Source: Collybiopsis luxurians FD-317 M1 (Eukaryota > Basidiomycota > Agaricomycetes > Agaricales > Omphalotaceae). From it: a DNA stretch of 64,000 nucleotides. This document shows, piece after piece, positions 34,383 through 46,400 of this stretch; positions within the stretch are counted from its first letter, which is position 1, and each line of letters opens with the position of its first letter. The position numbers and the translations under genes were made by a program. The DNA is taken from NCBI GenBank assembly GCA_000827265.1, contig KN834758.1, positions 1-64,000 on the forward strand, written 5' to 3'. Below the pieces are notes generated by a model. That model was not told the origin of the DNA, did not search any database, and worked only from the letters and a program-made list of their open reading frames with translations.

Positions 34383-37300
34383 CTATGATGGATTTGCAAC
34401 CAAAAGTTTGCGCCTTGGTACCGTTGTCACGGTCACAATTTCGCGCCTTTCCATCTCGCTTTCTATTCGCCGCTGACGTGCATCTTCGTCCTCATCATCA
34501 TCCCCATCTCCGTCTGTTGCCACGCTTCTGGGACCGCCATGACTGAGATCAGTCGATCCGGCGGTTTGGAATAGAGGTTCGTGGTAATACGGTCCCTGTG
34601 TAGGGAAAACATAGTGATCGGGAGCAGAGACAGGCGGAGACTGTGATGCAATGTACTCGGCCAGTTCTTGAGGTTGTGGGTGGTCAGGATTAGTCCTGAG
34701 GCGTGTCAACACGACAGCAAGAATGGAGACGTTTGGTATGCCCTTCCACGCAAGGATAATCAAGGCCACATAATAAGCAATTGTCCAAATCAAAAAGACA
34801 ACGAAACCGGCCAAAGAATGGGGCCACAGAACTATGAGGCTGATGATGGTTAAACTGAGAATGGAGAGCTGTAAAAGTATATGAGAAACGGCACGCATTG
34901 TGCCAGGCATGCGAGGAGAGAGTTGGACAAGGGTGACCGTTGCGTTAAGCCGGTCCGTTGTTGCAGGCGTAGAGTTTTGCTCTCGCTCGTGGGCACGTTG
35001 TGCTTGCGTTAGAGCATAGTCAAGGTCACCCTAAAGACATTTTTTTTGAATCAAAGTTTATAGCGTCAAAGAACTGACTTACAAAGGTGTTAAGGCTTCG
35101 TCTTCGCTGGAGCCAGTCAATGTTACGCAAAGGGCCTGCTGGTGTTCGCTCCATGTTCGCGGTATGTATCCGGCGGATACGTGGGGGCCTATTCAGAACC
35201 TCAAAAGATCTGGGAGGTTCGACAGAAGCGCTCTGATGCGCAGATGAAGTGTTCGAGTCCGCGTCGCTCGATAACCGACGATCAGTGCTAGGACGCCAAA
35301 GGATCGACGGACCCCACGAGTGCGTTCTTTGTCGTGGTGAAGAAGGCCTGGATGGAGTCCGAGATCGGCTTTGGACAGTTCTTAGCTTCTCGGCAGTATC
35401 GACCGAAGTCGTCTGCTGTTTATCAGAAGGGGCTTGTTCTGAGATTACAGATCTTGCCATTGCCGTCCTCGGTCGAAAGTTGGGAAACAGCCACAAAAGG
35501 GGGACAACACCGTATAACGCTATAAACAGCGCAAGGGCAGCCTTCCCATGATTCGTTTGGAGATGAAGACTGGACGAAGATCGCTTATTCAACGTCGATG
35601 TTGTGGAAGAGATTGAAGTAAACGCTAAGATTAGGCCAGCGATACCTGACGCGAACCAACCAAGTAAAATTAACGCGCTGAGGGCAGCTGATCGAACCGT
35701 AGGGGCTTTATCGTTGAAGAATGGAGAAAATACCCGTCCCAAGACGATAGCAGTGAGCAGCAAGGCTAAGGAAAGCGGTGCAAGAACTTTGTGGGAGGTA
35801 GAAGTGTCATATGCAATGGTGCTTATCCGGCCAGATCCGCTCGAAGGATTGGTCGAGGAAGTTGGAGAACCAGGATTATTACTGCTTGAGGGAGATGAAC
35901 CGGGAGTAGCGGTAAAGGATGCACAAGTCGAGATGAACTGAACCTGGACCCCAGTACCATCTGCGTTCACTCCTGTTTTCAAGACCCCGTCGCCGAAGCC
36001 AGACCATTTCGGTTGCGATGGAGAAGTAGCGCCATTATAGGCCCTCAACACCCATAGCTCATTGAGATAGTTGCCCGACGCGTCGCGCCCACCGAACACC
36101 TACTCATACATAAGCTGATGGTAAGGTACAAATGCAAAAGTAAACAATAATACCAAAGTTTCCGAATAGTTTCCGCTTGAACTGCCGAACACGGGGGTAG
36201 CGGACGAAAAAATGGCACTGCCTTCTCGTGGACTAGGAAAAGTAGTATTCGAACCTGAGCTGCCAGGATCGCCCGAAGGTATCGTGCGGATCCAAGTCCC
36301 GGCGTCGAGATCCCAGAATGCCTAAAACGGATGATATATGAGCCATCAGCGAGGAGGATGGAAATTTTTGTCAAGTACCACTTCTCCCTTCTCCAGCCCA
36401 TTAGCGTCCGACCATAAGGACGAGTTGAAAGTGCCGAGGAGGAGCATCGCTTGGGTAGTGGTTGCTGAAACGCTGTTAAGATTTTGGGTCATCGCGGCAC
36501 CAAGTCTTGGGGCAGGACAGGGATTAGGAGAAATGGAGTTCTGATTGTCGGTATTAAGAACGTAGGCATTTTGAGTAGCACAGGACTCATTGGTGGTCGA
36601 AGTTATGTTGCATCCACCGTAGATTGCAACAGAATCCATGACCATGGTGCTGGAGAGACCCTGAGTCGATGAAGAATCCACATTATGGATGGATATTTCT
36701 TGCCAGCTCCCGTTCACGTTATGCAGGTTGTTGGAAGACAAGACACCTGATATATTAAGGCGCCATACGTCGGAAAGGGGTTCAAGTGAGCTGCCATCAA
36801 AACCGCCAGTGTAGTAAAAGGTATTATTAGGACCTTTATGCAATCATTAATGTGAGAAATGGGCGTAAGATGAAATAAATTTGCCTGGAATAACTAGGTC
36901 TGCGACGGCTGAGATTCGCGGATCTTTACCTCCAGCAGCACCCCACCTCGGACTAGGACCGACGTTGCTGGGTGATATCGAGACCTGCGTCCAGAATTGC
37001 TGCCCGTAATCGAATTCCTATTTGAGGTTAAGCCATCGATTCATGCATTGGTAAACCAGAACCCACCCAAATGTCCGATAATGGCTTGTTATTGATATCT
37101 TTACCGCCAATTACAATAAATCCTTGGCGACTTGAAGTAGGTGGTCAAAAGTAGAAGAGCAAAAAAAAAAAAAAGCTATCATACTTGCTCGCAGCAATAT
37201 CATTTCCGGAGACAGAGGCGCTACGAGCCGGGGGTGACGTAGAAGCGCCTGCTGGTGGATTGGGAGAGGACCACGTCAAGCTCTGGGTATTGAGGCTTGA

Positions 37301-37673
37301 GTCAAGAGAGGCGATTGAGTAAAAGAGCTTAAAAGGCAAAAGTTTGGACGCACAGATATGTCTGAGACTGAGCAAGACCACTAGAAGATTCTCCTCCGAA
37401 AACGATGACGGTTGAGCTGAAAAAAAGACAATCAAGATCAAAGCAGATAGATCAGCTTGAGACGTACGAGGTAGAATCAAAACCAATGACAGCATCTTTG
37501 AGAGGAATTGGTTTCGCAGAACCTTGAAGTAAATTGGTGATGTTGAGCCATCTGGTTTAAGAATTAGATATACAGAAACTGAATAAGGTGGTAGTCACAT
37601 ACTGAAGTGGTGGTACAGATTGAGATTGAGCTGCAACGAAGAGAGCAAGAAAAGAAAAGAAACGAAGGGCCAT
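34383..37673 (-). CDS. Kelch-repeat protein with multiple membrane segments
   Basis: A signal peptide (MALRFFSFLALFVAAQSQ) is followed by a kelch-type beta-propeller region (VIVFGGESS, MFGGRDASGNYLNELWVL), a Ser/Pro/Asn-rich linker, and then three membrane segments (about 35770, 35680 and 35500). After a long Ser/Arg-rich loop come two more (about 34850 and 34780). The tail is hydrophilic with an acidic run (DGDGDDDEDEDARQ). The layout suggests a surface propeller anchored by five membrane passes, probably at the plasma membrane or cell-end cortex. Such proteins are often labelled galactose oxidase/kelch; no catalytic residues of galactose oxidase are visible. Function unknown. Confidence 0.75.
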
Positions 37674-37914
37674 TCGGTGCTGGGCCTCAGCTTTGAGAGC
37701 TCGAAGGCTCAGGCCTTGGAAGCGTGGCAATGTCAAACAGTCAAAAGTTCAACTCGCATTCTTCTGCCGAGGAGCCGACGGCAAGCTGCGGCCGGAATGT
37801 TCGGCCCGAATCACCTATCTCGATTATCGCCTAGGTTTTGCCCTGTTTACCCTTGTAGGTCCCCCGAGTTTCAGATTGCCTTTTCTGGATTTCGGCCCTT
37901 TGTTTTCTATTACC

Positions 37915-38611
37915 ATGTCGACTTTCAAGCGCGTTCAAACTGACGATATCCGCGCGTCAAATGTGGCCTCAAACACCCCTTCCACCTTGTGGGTCCTCGT
38001 ATATATATACCAATACACAAAAAATGTCTATAATCCCACCGATCTTAGGTCTCATGGGTTATCCCCTGATCTCACGAATGCATTGCGCAATGTTGGAATG
38101 CGCACAAGAAAGAGTATGCAACGCACTCATCCATCTGCAGGTTATTACTCATCCCTGTTCTGTAGGTGTTTTGGAAGGCTATGCGACGAACCCAGTCGGA
38201 ACTGCTTCTCGAATGAAAGCAATGTCCACAGGGACCCTCAGCTTTCAATCATCTCCTGATCCAATGGTGGACATTCGGGCAGCCCCATCAGTATCTCTAA
38301 TATCCCCGAGGAAGAGACATCGCTCTGCGTCCCCTACTGAAACCCGAACAGATGACGACGCGACCGAATCCATGAGTACTGATGGAACTAGACACCCCGA
38401 AAGACCCGTGAAGCCCCTGAAAAGTTCTCAGCGTCTGTTTCAACAATCTCAATCTTTACCTGCCGGTTCCCTCCTACCAAGTCAAAGTCAATCGTTTGAT
38501 CAGGATCATCCCAGAAAGCTGAATGAGGAAGAAGATGATTGGAGTTCCGAGCTGACTTTCGAGGGATCTTCCGGCATTGCTACCAATTTCGAACCGATGT
38601 CACTCGCCTGA
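37915..38611 (+). CDS. Probable ribonucleotide reductase inhibitor (Spd1/Dif1/Sml1-like)
   Basis: Three exons (37915-37988, 38049-38113 and 38166-38611) join in frame to 194 residues. The ATG has a good ACCATGT context. The N-terminal third reads SPDLTNALRNVGMRTRKSVL then EGYATN, resembling the short Hug-type motif (GMR.RK.V.EGY) of small fungal proteins that hold down ribonucleotide reductase until DNA damage or S phase. The rest is disordered, Ser/Pro-rich, with PRKRHR as a likely nuclear signal and an acidic EEEDDW near the end. The family call is from one short motif and could be wrong. The protein would be expected to be degraded on DNA damage. Confidence 0.55.
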
Positions 38612-39092
38612 AGTTGTGTATTTACCCAAGTATATCTTGTTTTTGTGCCTGTGGACACTGTAATAGCCAGCCTTATTGTTATTTTGCGTTCGTACCAAGA
38701 ATAGGCGAATCGTCCTTCGAAGATCAGCGAAGGCGGAGCTCTCCGAATATATCAAGAATAGAATTGAGTAGGCTAGTTTAATACCACGCTATCGTGATTA
38801 GCGCGTAGCCTCGATTGTCTATCTGGGGCAAGTATAAAAAGCCTACTGTCAAATTATTTCTTCCTTCCATCCCTCATTCAACTGTAGTCCAATCAACCCT
38901 GCACTTATCCCGCCCACCGCATCATTTTTCTGCTTTTGGTGAGTCTTGTTCTCCATTTGGCATAATATGCGAACCACGTCCACGATTTTGTGGCGGGCTG
39001 CACATTTTTTAATCCATCATCCTGCAAGACCTCACCCAGCTCCCATTTTATATTTGTTGTCCACTGTCTTCTCAGCACCTACGACCTTTAAC
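38612..39092. other. Intergenic region
   Basis: Between the inhibitor-like gene and the next ATG. I see no gene; a pyrimidine-rich stretch before 39090 suits a fungal promoter. Confidence 0.45.
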
Positions 39093-39405
39093 ATGCACGC
39101 TAACAGTAAGCCAGGAACTCCTAGCCTGGAAAAAGCCATCTCTCGGCTCGAGCAACTACAACGTCGTTTGCCATTGAATGAAAGGTATCTGCGCTCTTTG
39201 ACAGCCGGGAAAAAACTGACATGTTGAGTCTCGTAGAGAGGAAATGGCAATTCGAAAGTGCGCTGCCTCTTCCTCATCCATCTTTTTTCAGCTCAACGCT
39301 TGCACATTTCTAGATCCACTAGTTTTTCTTCTCGACCAATTTTCTACAGCACATCTCTTGGTAAATTCGCCGCCACAACCGCCACATTTTGCTGGCCTAG
39401 CTTGA
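39093..39405 (+). CDS. Small hypothetical protein (86 aa)
   Basis: An ATG exon (39093-39184) splices through a GT-AG intron to 39237-39405, giving 86 residues beginning MHANSKPGTPSLEKAISRLE. The first half is predicted helical with a coiled-coil look (AISRLEQLQRR). No known family. It may instead be the 5' region of the zinc-finger gene that starts 30 bases downstream, or an upstream reading frame in its leader. Confidence 0.3.
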
Positions 39406-39434
39406 AGCCGTTTTCACAACTCGAAGAGCCCAGC

Positions 39435-40586
39435 ATGTTCCGAGATTCTGACAAACATACTCCCGGTACCTCTATGCCTAGAAGTTGGCCACCATCGCAG
39501 AGTTTTATCTCGCCAACAACCTCCACTTCCTGTTGTACGACGCCTACATCTGAGGCAGGATCACTTAAACGATCACGAGGCAAATATGATGAAGATGTTG
39601 ACGAGTAAGTGGCTTTTGCTAACGAGAACATGGTCAAGAGTTCCATCTTATCGGTGCCCATAGCGATCGCAGCGTGAGCTCTGGAATGTTCGAATATAAA
39701 CCTCCAGGGTACGTGGTGTTGTTAGATTTCTTTCTACCACAAACCCAGGATTTGTTCTCCTAGGAACATGCGGATGGCACGTACTCGCAAAGAGTTATTC
39801 GACGACGCCTATGAGAGTGACCCCGCGTCTTATTCTCCGCCGGTCGCTCCGAAAGAGGTAGAAGTAGCCGCCACTCAAGATATCATCAAATCTTCCTCCG
39901 CGGGCGACCTGCAGAGTAACACAAAGTCACAGTGTTTGCCTTTGGATCAGCACCGTGTCTCCTCTGGTGATTACTCGCACCCGCTTCAGGCGGACTGGGT
40001 AAAATTTACCGTGCATATTGAGAAGAATGATTTTCGCTGTATCTGGAAAGGCTGTAAATATCAGGCCAAAAAGCAGCTTGTGCGTCAGTCTCGTTTTCTT
40101 TATCTTAGACATCCAACCTCACGTCGAATCTTCAGGTTAAGCGCCACATACAAACGACGCATATGAAGCTAAAGTACGTCCGCCTCACTTATTGTACGAT
40201 TGATATCCACGATTTATCTTTCAATGTCAGGCCCTTTATCTGTCGATTCTGCGACAGGAAGTTCCCTCAGGTATGTTGAACATTCTAATCCTCACGAGCA
40301 TCGATTGAACGTCGATAACACAGAAAACCTCCCTGAATGTCCACGTTGCTTCCAAGCAGTAAGTAGCTTTTCCTGTGCCTTCATACATGTGGGTTACAAA
40401 TCGGTTACTTTTAGTACACGAGATAATCCGTACAAGTGTCCATTCGACGGGTGTACAAAGGCCTTCAATGACCCCGCACGTTTACATCGTCATAAAACAC
40501 ATTTCCACAACTACCTCCCTAAACCAACCATCCGGTGCAAGAGAGACTCGCATGATTCTCAAGACGAGAATGACCGACACTCTTGA
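39435..40586 (+). CDS. C2H2 zinc-finger transcription factor
   Basis: A predicted nuclear DNA-binding protein. The N terminus is Ser/Thr/Pro-rich with KRSRGK as a possible nuclear signal (39570-39585). The first finger is C-IWKG-C (about 40040) with VKRHIQTTH after an intron. The second begins FICRFCDRKF (about 40236-40260) and the third has PECPRCF. The last is complete: YKCPFDGCTKAFNDPARLHRHKTH (about 40430-40500). The fingers are split by introns of 50-60 bases. The exact join between second and third fingers is uncertain. Target genes are unknown; it is too far from the terpene cluster to be assumed its regulator. Confidence 0.8.
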
Positions 40587-41022
40587 CGACCCTGTCCCGT
40601 TCACAACTATTGGTTCAGATTCACGCTAAGAGAATGGGCGCAATATCCGCTGGGACGGATTTTTTTGTATATCAAGCGAGACTCTTTATGCATGGGTTGA
40701 ACCTCATCGGTCCTTCCTGTGTCCTTTTCCTCATTCCGTTTTCATTGTCTATATCCTGTCATCATATTTCATGTTCGTGTGTGTTGTATGTGCGAGGGGC
40801 AATCATCATGTAACCTTTCCTATATCCTGTACAACGCCCCTTCGTGCTTATTAATTACTACTCTATCTACCGTGCTATACTATAGTACCTTCAGTATTGT
40901 CGTCGTGTATTCCAGAGGTCAGCTCAATTTAAGGAGTACACGCACCTGGTATTCAAGCGCTTAAGCGCTTAATCTGTCAACTCTGCCGTGACGATTCGTG
41001 TCTCAGCGCTTGGCGATGAAAG
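40587..41022. other. Intergenic region upstream of MIX23
   Basis: No gene recognised. It contains the perfect palindrome listed at 40955-40970. Confidence 0.5.
40955..40970. promoter_or_regulatory. 16-bp palindrome in the MIX23 promoter
   Basis: AAGCGCTTAAGCGCTT is a perfect palindrome made of two AAGCGCTT units, 52 bases before the ATG of the MIX23 gene. A half-related AGCGCTT recurs at 41006-41012. Possible binding site for a dimeric factor. Confidence 0.55.
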
Positions 41023-41877
41023 ATGTCTTCTTCCTCTCCACCATTGGGTAGTCTTGCTATTCAAGCTCCCAGCTTGACCCCTCACGTTGTGCACGTCTCT
41101 AAAGAAACATGTATGGATCTCTCACTGTTTAAAGCTGTCATTCGGGAATACAGAGCTCTAGATGACGGAATTGACATGGTAGGTGACCATCCTCTCCATT
41201 CATTACGAACTGGAATGGGACCTAATGAGTATACAGCGATTAAATCGCACTACTGCGTTTATGCGGGAACAAGAGCGACAAAGAACAAATCGAGGAAAGA
41301 CGTCTGTTGAAGAACAAGCTTGTTTACGACTATGGCAAGAAATTGTCTGTGCGTATCGTGCTATACCACTTCGCCTCCTCACACTGACTCGGAGTTCTTC
41401 AGCGAATTGGACCCGTCGACAGCAACTCATTGATTATTGTGTAGCGGTCGCTGATCAGTCGGCTCAAGCCAAACAAGAAATACTCGATGATCGAGATTCC
41501 AGTCCAAGCGCAATGCGAAAGGCTCGCGCTGAGAAGTATTCTGCAGAAGTCAAGGTGACGGATTCTTTTCATCTCTGTGTAGGTTGTTTCAAATGCTGAA
41601 GAGCTGAGCATTCAGCGTGATCAAATACATAAAGAGCTAACAATAGAAGCTATAGTAAAACAGCGATCCGTAGCAGGTGGGCAGATATCGTTCTATTCTG
41701 CTGGACTAGTACTGTTGATATTCTGACAATTTTTGCAGCACTCAAATCAAGGTGAGGAGTCTTGGCCAAAATAATTGTCGACATATATCAACGATTAAGT
41801 ATTACATATCCAGGTGTAAGTACTTTCAACCGCAAACATCTGATGCAGAGGCACAAAAGTTATGGGAAAGTGCGTGA
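41023..41877 (+). CDS. MIX23: MIX23 / caffeine-induced death protein 2 family
   Basis: A small protein of the mitochondrial intermembrane space that helps import (Cid2/CCDC58 family). After a variable N terminus comes TCMDLSLFKAVIREYRALDD (41107-41166), then RLNRTT across the first intron, and QACLRLW and DYCVAVAD further on, giving the spaced cysteines of the family. The rest is helical, with RKARAEKYSAEVK and a C-terminal SRCKYFQPQ. At least four introns, one reducing an exon near 41740 to a few codons. The first exon starts at the only early ATG, MSSSSPPLG. There is no cleavable targeting sequence, as expected for Mia40 substrates. Confidence 0.82.
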
Positions 41878-42064
41878 GCTGAAGCTCATCTTGTATTTGA
41901 TGCTGTATATTACTGTGAAATAGAGTATAATGTCAAATGCTGAGGGACTTTGGGGAGGTTGAGTCGGCGGAATATGACGTCATATGAAATTTGCGATCAA
42001 AATTCTCCCGCTTTGCGACACATCGAGGCAATATTCGCTCAGTACAGGTTATCTTTAATCCACC

Positions 42065-43177
42065 ATGTTCAAGTCTTCCGTTCTTCTGCTTCTTGCTTCT
42101 CTTACGAGTACCTTTGCATTTTATCAACATGTTTTTCAAGAAGAAAAGGCTGATATTAAAGTTCCTGTTGCAAGTACTTTCCTCTCCCAGTTCCCTTCTC
42201 CGCAGCTTAGCTTCTTTCCTGTTCGATAGCATTTGGGAGTTATGAGCCGTCCGTGTGTTCTTGCAAGTTGGATGCAGTCACTTTATCTTCATTCTTTGCA
42301 ACAGGATGTCCTGATGCCTTGCTCTGTGAAAATCTTTTTGACGCGGTTCTCAAGAAAGTCAGTGATAAGATTGATCTTCAGTTAGTTTACATTGCCAAGT
42401 CAAGTAGCCTCTCCTTTATCTTGTGTTTTATCTTACTGAATCTCGTGCTCTGGATTAGGATCAACTCGTCAGAGCCTGATTTTGGCGCTACATGCCTGCA
42501 TGGGCCGGAAGAATGGTGAATAGTTCCGTGAAGCCACTTAGTTCAACTGCTGAAAACAATCTCTTGCAGTGCTGGAAATGTTCATCAACTTTGTGCTGCA
42601 AAATACGTGCCGCTGGAGAACTGGTGGGAGTTTGTACATTGCAATAATTATCAAGGTATGTGCGAGAACGATTGCGTATCATTGACCAATGCTTAAAATT
42701 AATCCTAGGCCGAAACCAGGCTTGTCCCTCGATATGCTCGCATGCTTTTTTACTAATTGGACTAGCAGATTGGGCTCCCGGAGACCGCAAAGAAGTGCGC
42801 TCAGACTGCACAGATAGATTGGGAAGCCAGCGGTGTCGGTGAATGTGCAGGTTTGGATGGAAGCGGAAAGGGAGCCGAAGGAGGTGAGTCCATATACGTC
42901 AGCGTTTCTGAGCTTCGGTCGACGGTGAAGTCAGTGGATCTACTGCACAAGAGTGTTGCCTTCGGAAAAACAATAGGGCTGGAAAAGAGTTGCACAATTT
43001 ACATCAATTCTGAAAAAGTCTGTATTCATGATGGAACCTGGAAGTCATGCGAAGTGAGCTCGTTCACCATTTATACTTCACTTTATTGCTGACTCGTTGT
43101 GAATACAGAATGGACATACACCTTCTGACTTTATCCGACAAATTAACGAAGCGTACGACCAATTGAATGCTCAGTAG
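42065..43177 (+). CDS. GILT-family thiol reductase
   Basis: A secreted or vacuolar protein related to gamma-interferon-inducible lysosomal thiol reductase. Signal peptide MFKSSVLLLLASLTSTFA. The position of the active-site motif reads GCPDALLCE (about 42304-42330), i.e. Cys-Pro-Asp-Ala instead of CxxC. The family signature is clear: KIDLQLVYIAK, CLHGPEEC (about 42490-42520), then AGNVHQLCAAKY and WWEFVHCNNYQG. The C-terminal half has INSEKVCIHDGTW. Many introns. Activity may differ from animal GILT because the second active-site cysteine is missing; I cannot tell from memory whether that is normal in fungi. The stop is at 43175-43177. Confidence 0.82.
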
Positions 43178-43473
43178 TCCGCAATTGAGGGTACGGATTG
43201 GGACCACGCACTTACGAATAACCCTGGATCTGTTCTTTATGTATGCACAACATGTCTTGTCATCCTAATCATACACAGAATTCTATCAGTGTATAAGTAC
43301 ATAGAATAAACATTGAATTGAGACGAGACTTGTTCGGTATTACCTGGCGCTAAATAGACCATCTTTAGTAATCTCGCCGCCGTCACAAGAGCCTTCAGAA
43401 ATCTTTTGCCCTTTTCTTCATCGCCACACTCAGAACTAGCTTTCGTCAGCATTTATCGGAAGCTCTGCCCAGT

Positions 43474-46400
43474 ATGGACAGAGAGATACAACAACTTATG
43501 GAAATGGTCGGTTCCAACCTTCTGTCATAATAACTCTGCTTGAACTTATAGTTCTTGCTTAGGGCGCCACAGCGGCCCAAGCCCGCGCTGCTCTCCGCAG
43601 ATACAAAGATGTAATGCAAGCGGCTGAAAGGTTTTTCGAAGGAGAGTTCGACAATGTGGATGATGAAGATCAGCCTGGACCTGATCAGTCGCAACCCAGG
43701 GCTCCTGAGGCTGTAATACTTGTTTCTCTATTTCGCATCTGCAAGCTGATGTCGGAACTAGGAACGTGTCAAAGATGTAGAGATGAATGGAGACGACGAC
43801 GACGACGTGGTGGACGATGATGAAGGTCAGTTGATTCCAAATTTCCGAAAGTCGTCGATTCTCATGACTATACTAAGGGTCCGATGTCTTTGATTACGAT
43901 TCGGACGATGGCGAGGGCATACCGGGTAACACTGGTGGATCCAAAGTGAATGATCCATATGCTGGTGAGTTGCGACGAGTACTTTCTCATTAGCTAGCCA
44001 ATAGCTGGCGCCCCAGGGATTTTCTTTTCCAAAGATCGACGCGAAGATGTCATTGAAGTTGAAGAAGAGCCTGTTTTTGTCTCTGTTCCCGGGTTCGACC
44101 AAGAAGTAGAACTCATGACGCAAGGCAATTGGATGGCTGGTTGCCCAGAGGCCGGAGAGCAGACGTTTCTCTTCTCATTATATTCCCAACTGAACCTCGA
44201 CGGTACATGTTCTTGCCCATCCAAAACCTGTGGCCATCCCGTCAAACGTCAGCCTAGTGATTTCTTTGCTATCTACGTAGGTCAAGTCCTCAGTTGTTGA
44301 ATTCTGTTTGTCAGCTGAAAGCTCTTGTCTGCAGCCCAGGTTTTCCACTTATATCGAACAGCTACGAAAGCAAGTCCTTCAGAAATGCATCAAATGTCAA
44401 ACAGAATTTTGTTTCGCGTGTGGCGACAAAATCACGCAAGAAGGTCTTGATCCACTGTGGCATTGCGCCAATCTCCAAGGTGTCATTCTTGGTGTCGGTC
44501 TCTTCATGATAGAACGGCTGTTTGAACAGCAGAAGGAAGAATCGGATTTGAAAGATACTACAGAACGCGAAGCTAAGCGCAGGAAAACCCGAGATGTTGA
44601 CGATGCTGATTCTCCTGGAGGTTCCCGAAAGGCTAAAGGTGGTGTAGGGTACGCCGGGGATCAAAAAGAGGATGTATGTGTGGTCTTTTCCGGTTCGAAC
44701 CTTATGAACTGAACAATTTCAGAACTCGGGCCAGGCAGAAGCTTCCCGACTTCAGCTTGCAAAGGATGAAAAGATCCGGTCTCTTCTAGCTGAAGTCCGA
44801 GTTTACCTTCCCTCTCTCCAGCGCCAGGGCGGTGCTCGGCCTTCTGATTATCTTCCTCAGTGAGCGTATTCTTCCTTTTCGTCAGTACAAATGTCCTCTT
44901 ATCCTGGTTATCCCAGCCCTTCTTCGCTTACCCATCTTAGGCGTCGTTTCAATCTAATAGCTGGCGAGCTTCTACGCAACGACTCTCTCGCAGATATGTC
45001 TGACCGGTACGGACTTTACTTTGAATTGTTGGAGTGGCTGGAGGTGACTTCTACTTTCCATTTTATGTGCTTTTCATTTAATTTCCGCTCAGACAATTTC
45101 GTCGCATGAAAGTTTGTGCAGTATGATGCCTATGCCCATAATGAGAAATATCGGTCAAGAAAATATCGTGAAAAAATCGAGTAGTTCGATGATTCGGGAG
45201 CGTAAGATTACGTACGAGGGTTCTGCTAGTCCCCGTGAACTTTTAGAAGCGATTGCTCTTCAGGCACAAGCAGCTTTGAAGGTACATACAGCTGGATCCT
45301 GATTATCTCTCAATACTGACAGGAAATAACTTTCAAGGGTTTGGAAAGCTCAAGACCACCAGAAGATTCTTCACTTGAACTTAGCGAAGAACAAAAGCGC
45401 AAAGCAGTTGTCGATGTCAAAGGAAAATCGAGAGAAAGTCCAATGTTCGGAAATAGCATGGATGAGACCACCAAACTTTCCACGTTCTGTCGTCGATTGC
45501 TGGCGACAACGGCGCAAATTGACCGGTCTCTACGAGAGCTCAAGGGCGATGACTTTGTAACACGGATGCATGCTTCGTTGCCTAAAGCATTCACATCTCC
45601 TTCAGATAGTGTTTATGTTCAAGCTGGAGAGACCGAAGAAGACGCTAAGAAAGCATATATTAAGTGGGCAACGTCAAGCAGGCGCGTAATCCAGCATATT
45701 TTGTCCGATGCGACTCAGTTATTCTTTAGATTCGAGTACTGTGATCTCACTGTTTCGGGGATGAATGATTCGGACGAAACGCCAAATTATAAGCACTTTT
45801 ACAACAACGAAATCCGAATGCTAGCAAATGCGAGTATTCCGAAGCGATCTGTTGCCATTGCTAAGGAGGTGTGTTGTAAATTCTTGTCACGTCTTGCAAT
45901 TCAGCTTGGTCTCTCTAGTTGGCAATTCTCACCACCAATCTTCCGGTCGCCTGGGATTCGTCTATATTCCTTCGGTCAGTTCTCAGATGGCCCTAATCAC
46001 GTACCTGTTAAAATTCAAGTAATGTAGAGTGGACGATACGAGAGTGGACGTCATCAAATGCTTGATTACTGGCCCAGAAGGCACCCCGTAAGTCGATGTC
46101 TTATCCTCGATGTCCTCGCAGTTCCAATAATGCATTTTCTAGATATCACAACGGTTGGTTCGTTGCTTTTTGTGCTACTTTGTTCTTCTGCAATATCTGA
46201 ATGTATCTAGTTTTCTTTTCGACGTATTCCTTGGAGCAAACTACAATCAATCTCCCCCCAGGTAGCACTTCCAAACGTTGCTGATTCTGGAGATCTGACC
46301 GTACTTTCAGCGTCAAATACATGACAACGAACGGTTAGTATAGATGAAGTGTCACTAATGCCTGTTGTCTGATCTTGTGGCCAGGCGGCAAATATCGGTT

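Noticed and set aside
35249..35941. Plus-strand open frames across the kelch/membrane gene
   Set aside because: They are antisense shadows of minus-strand exons with clear membrane segments and no domain of their own.
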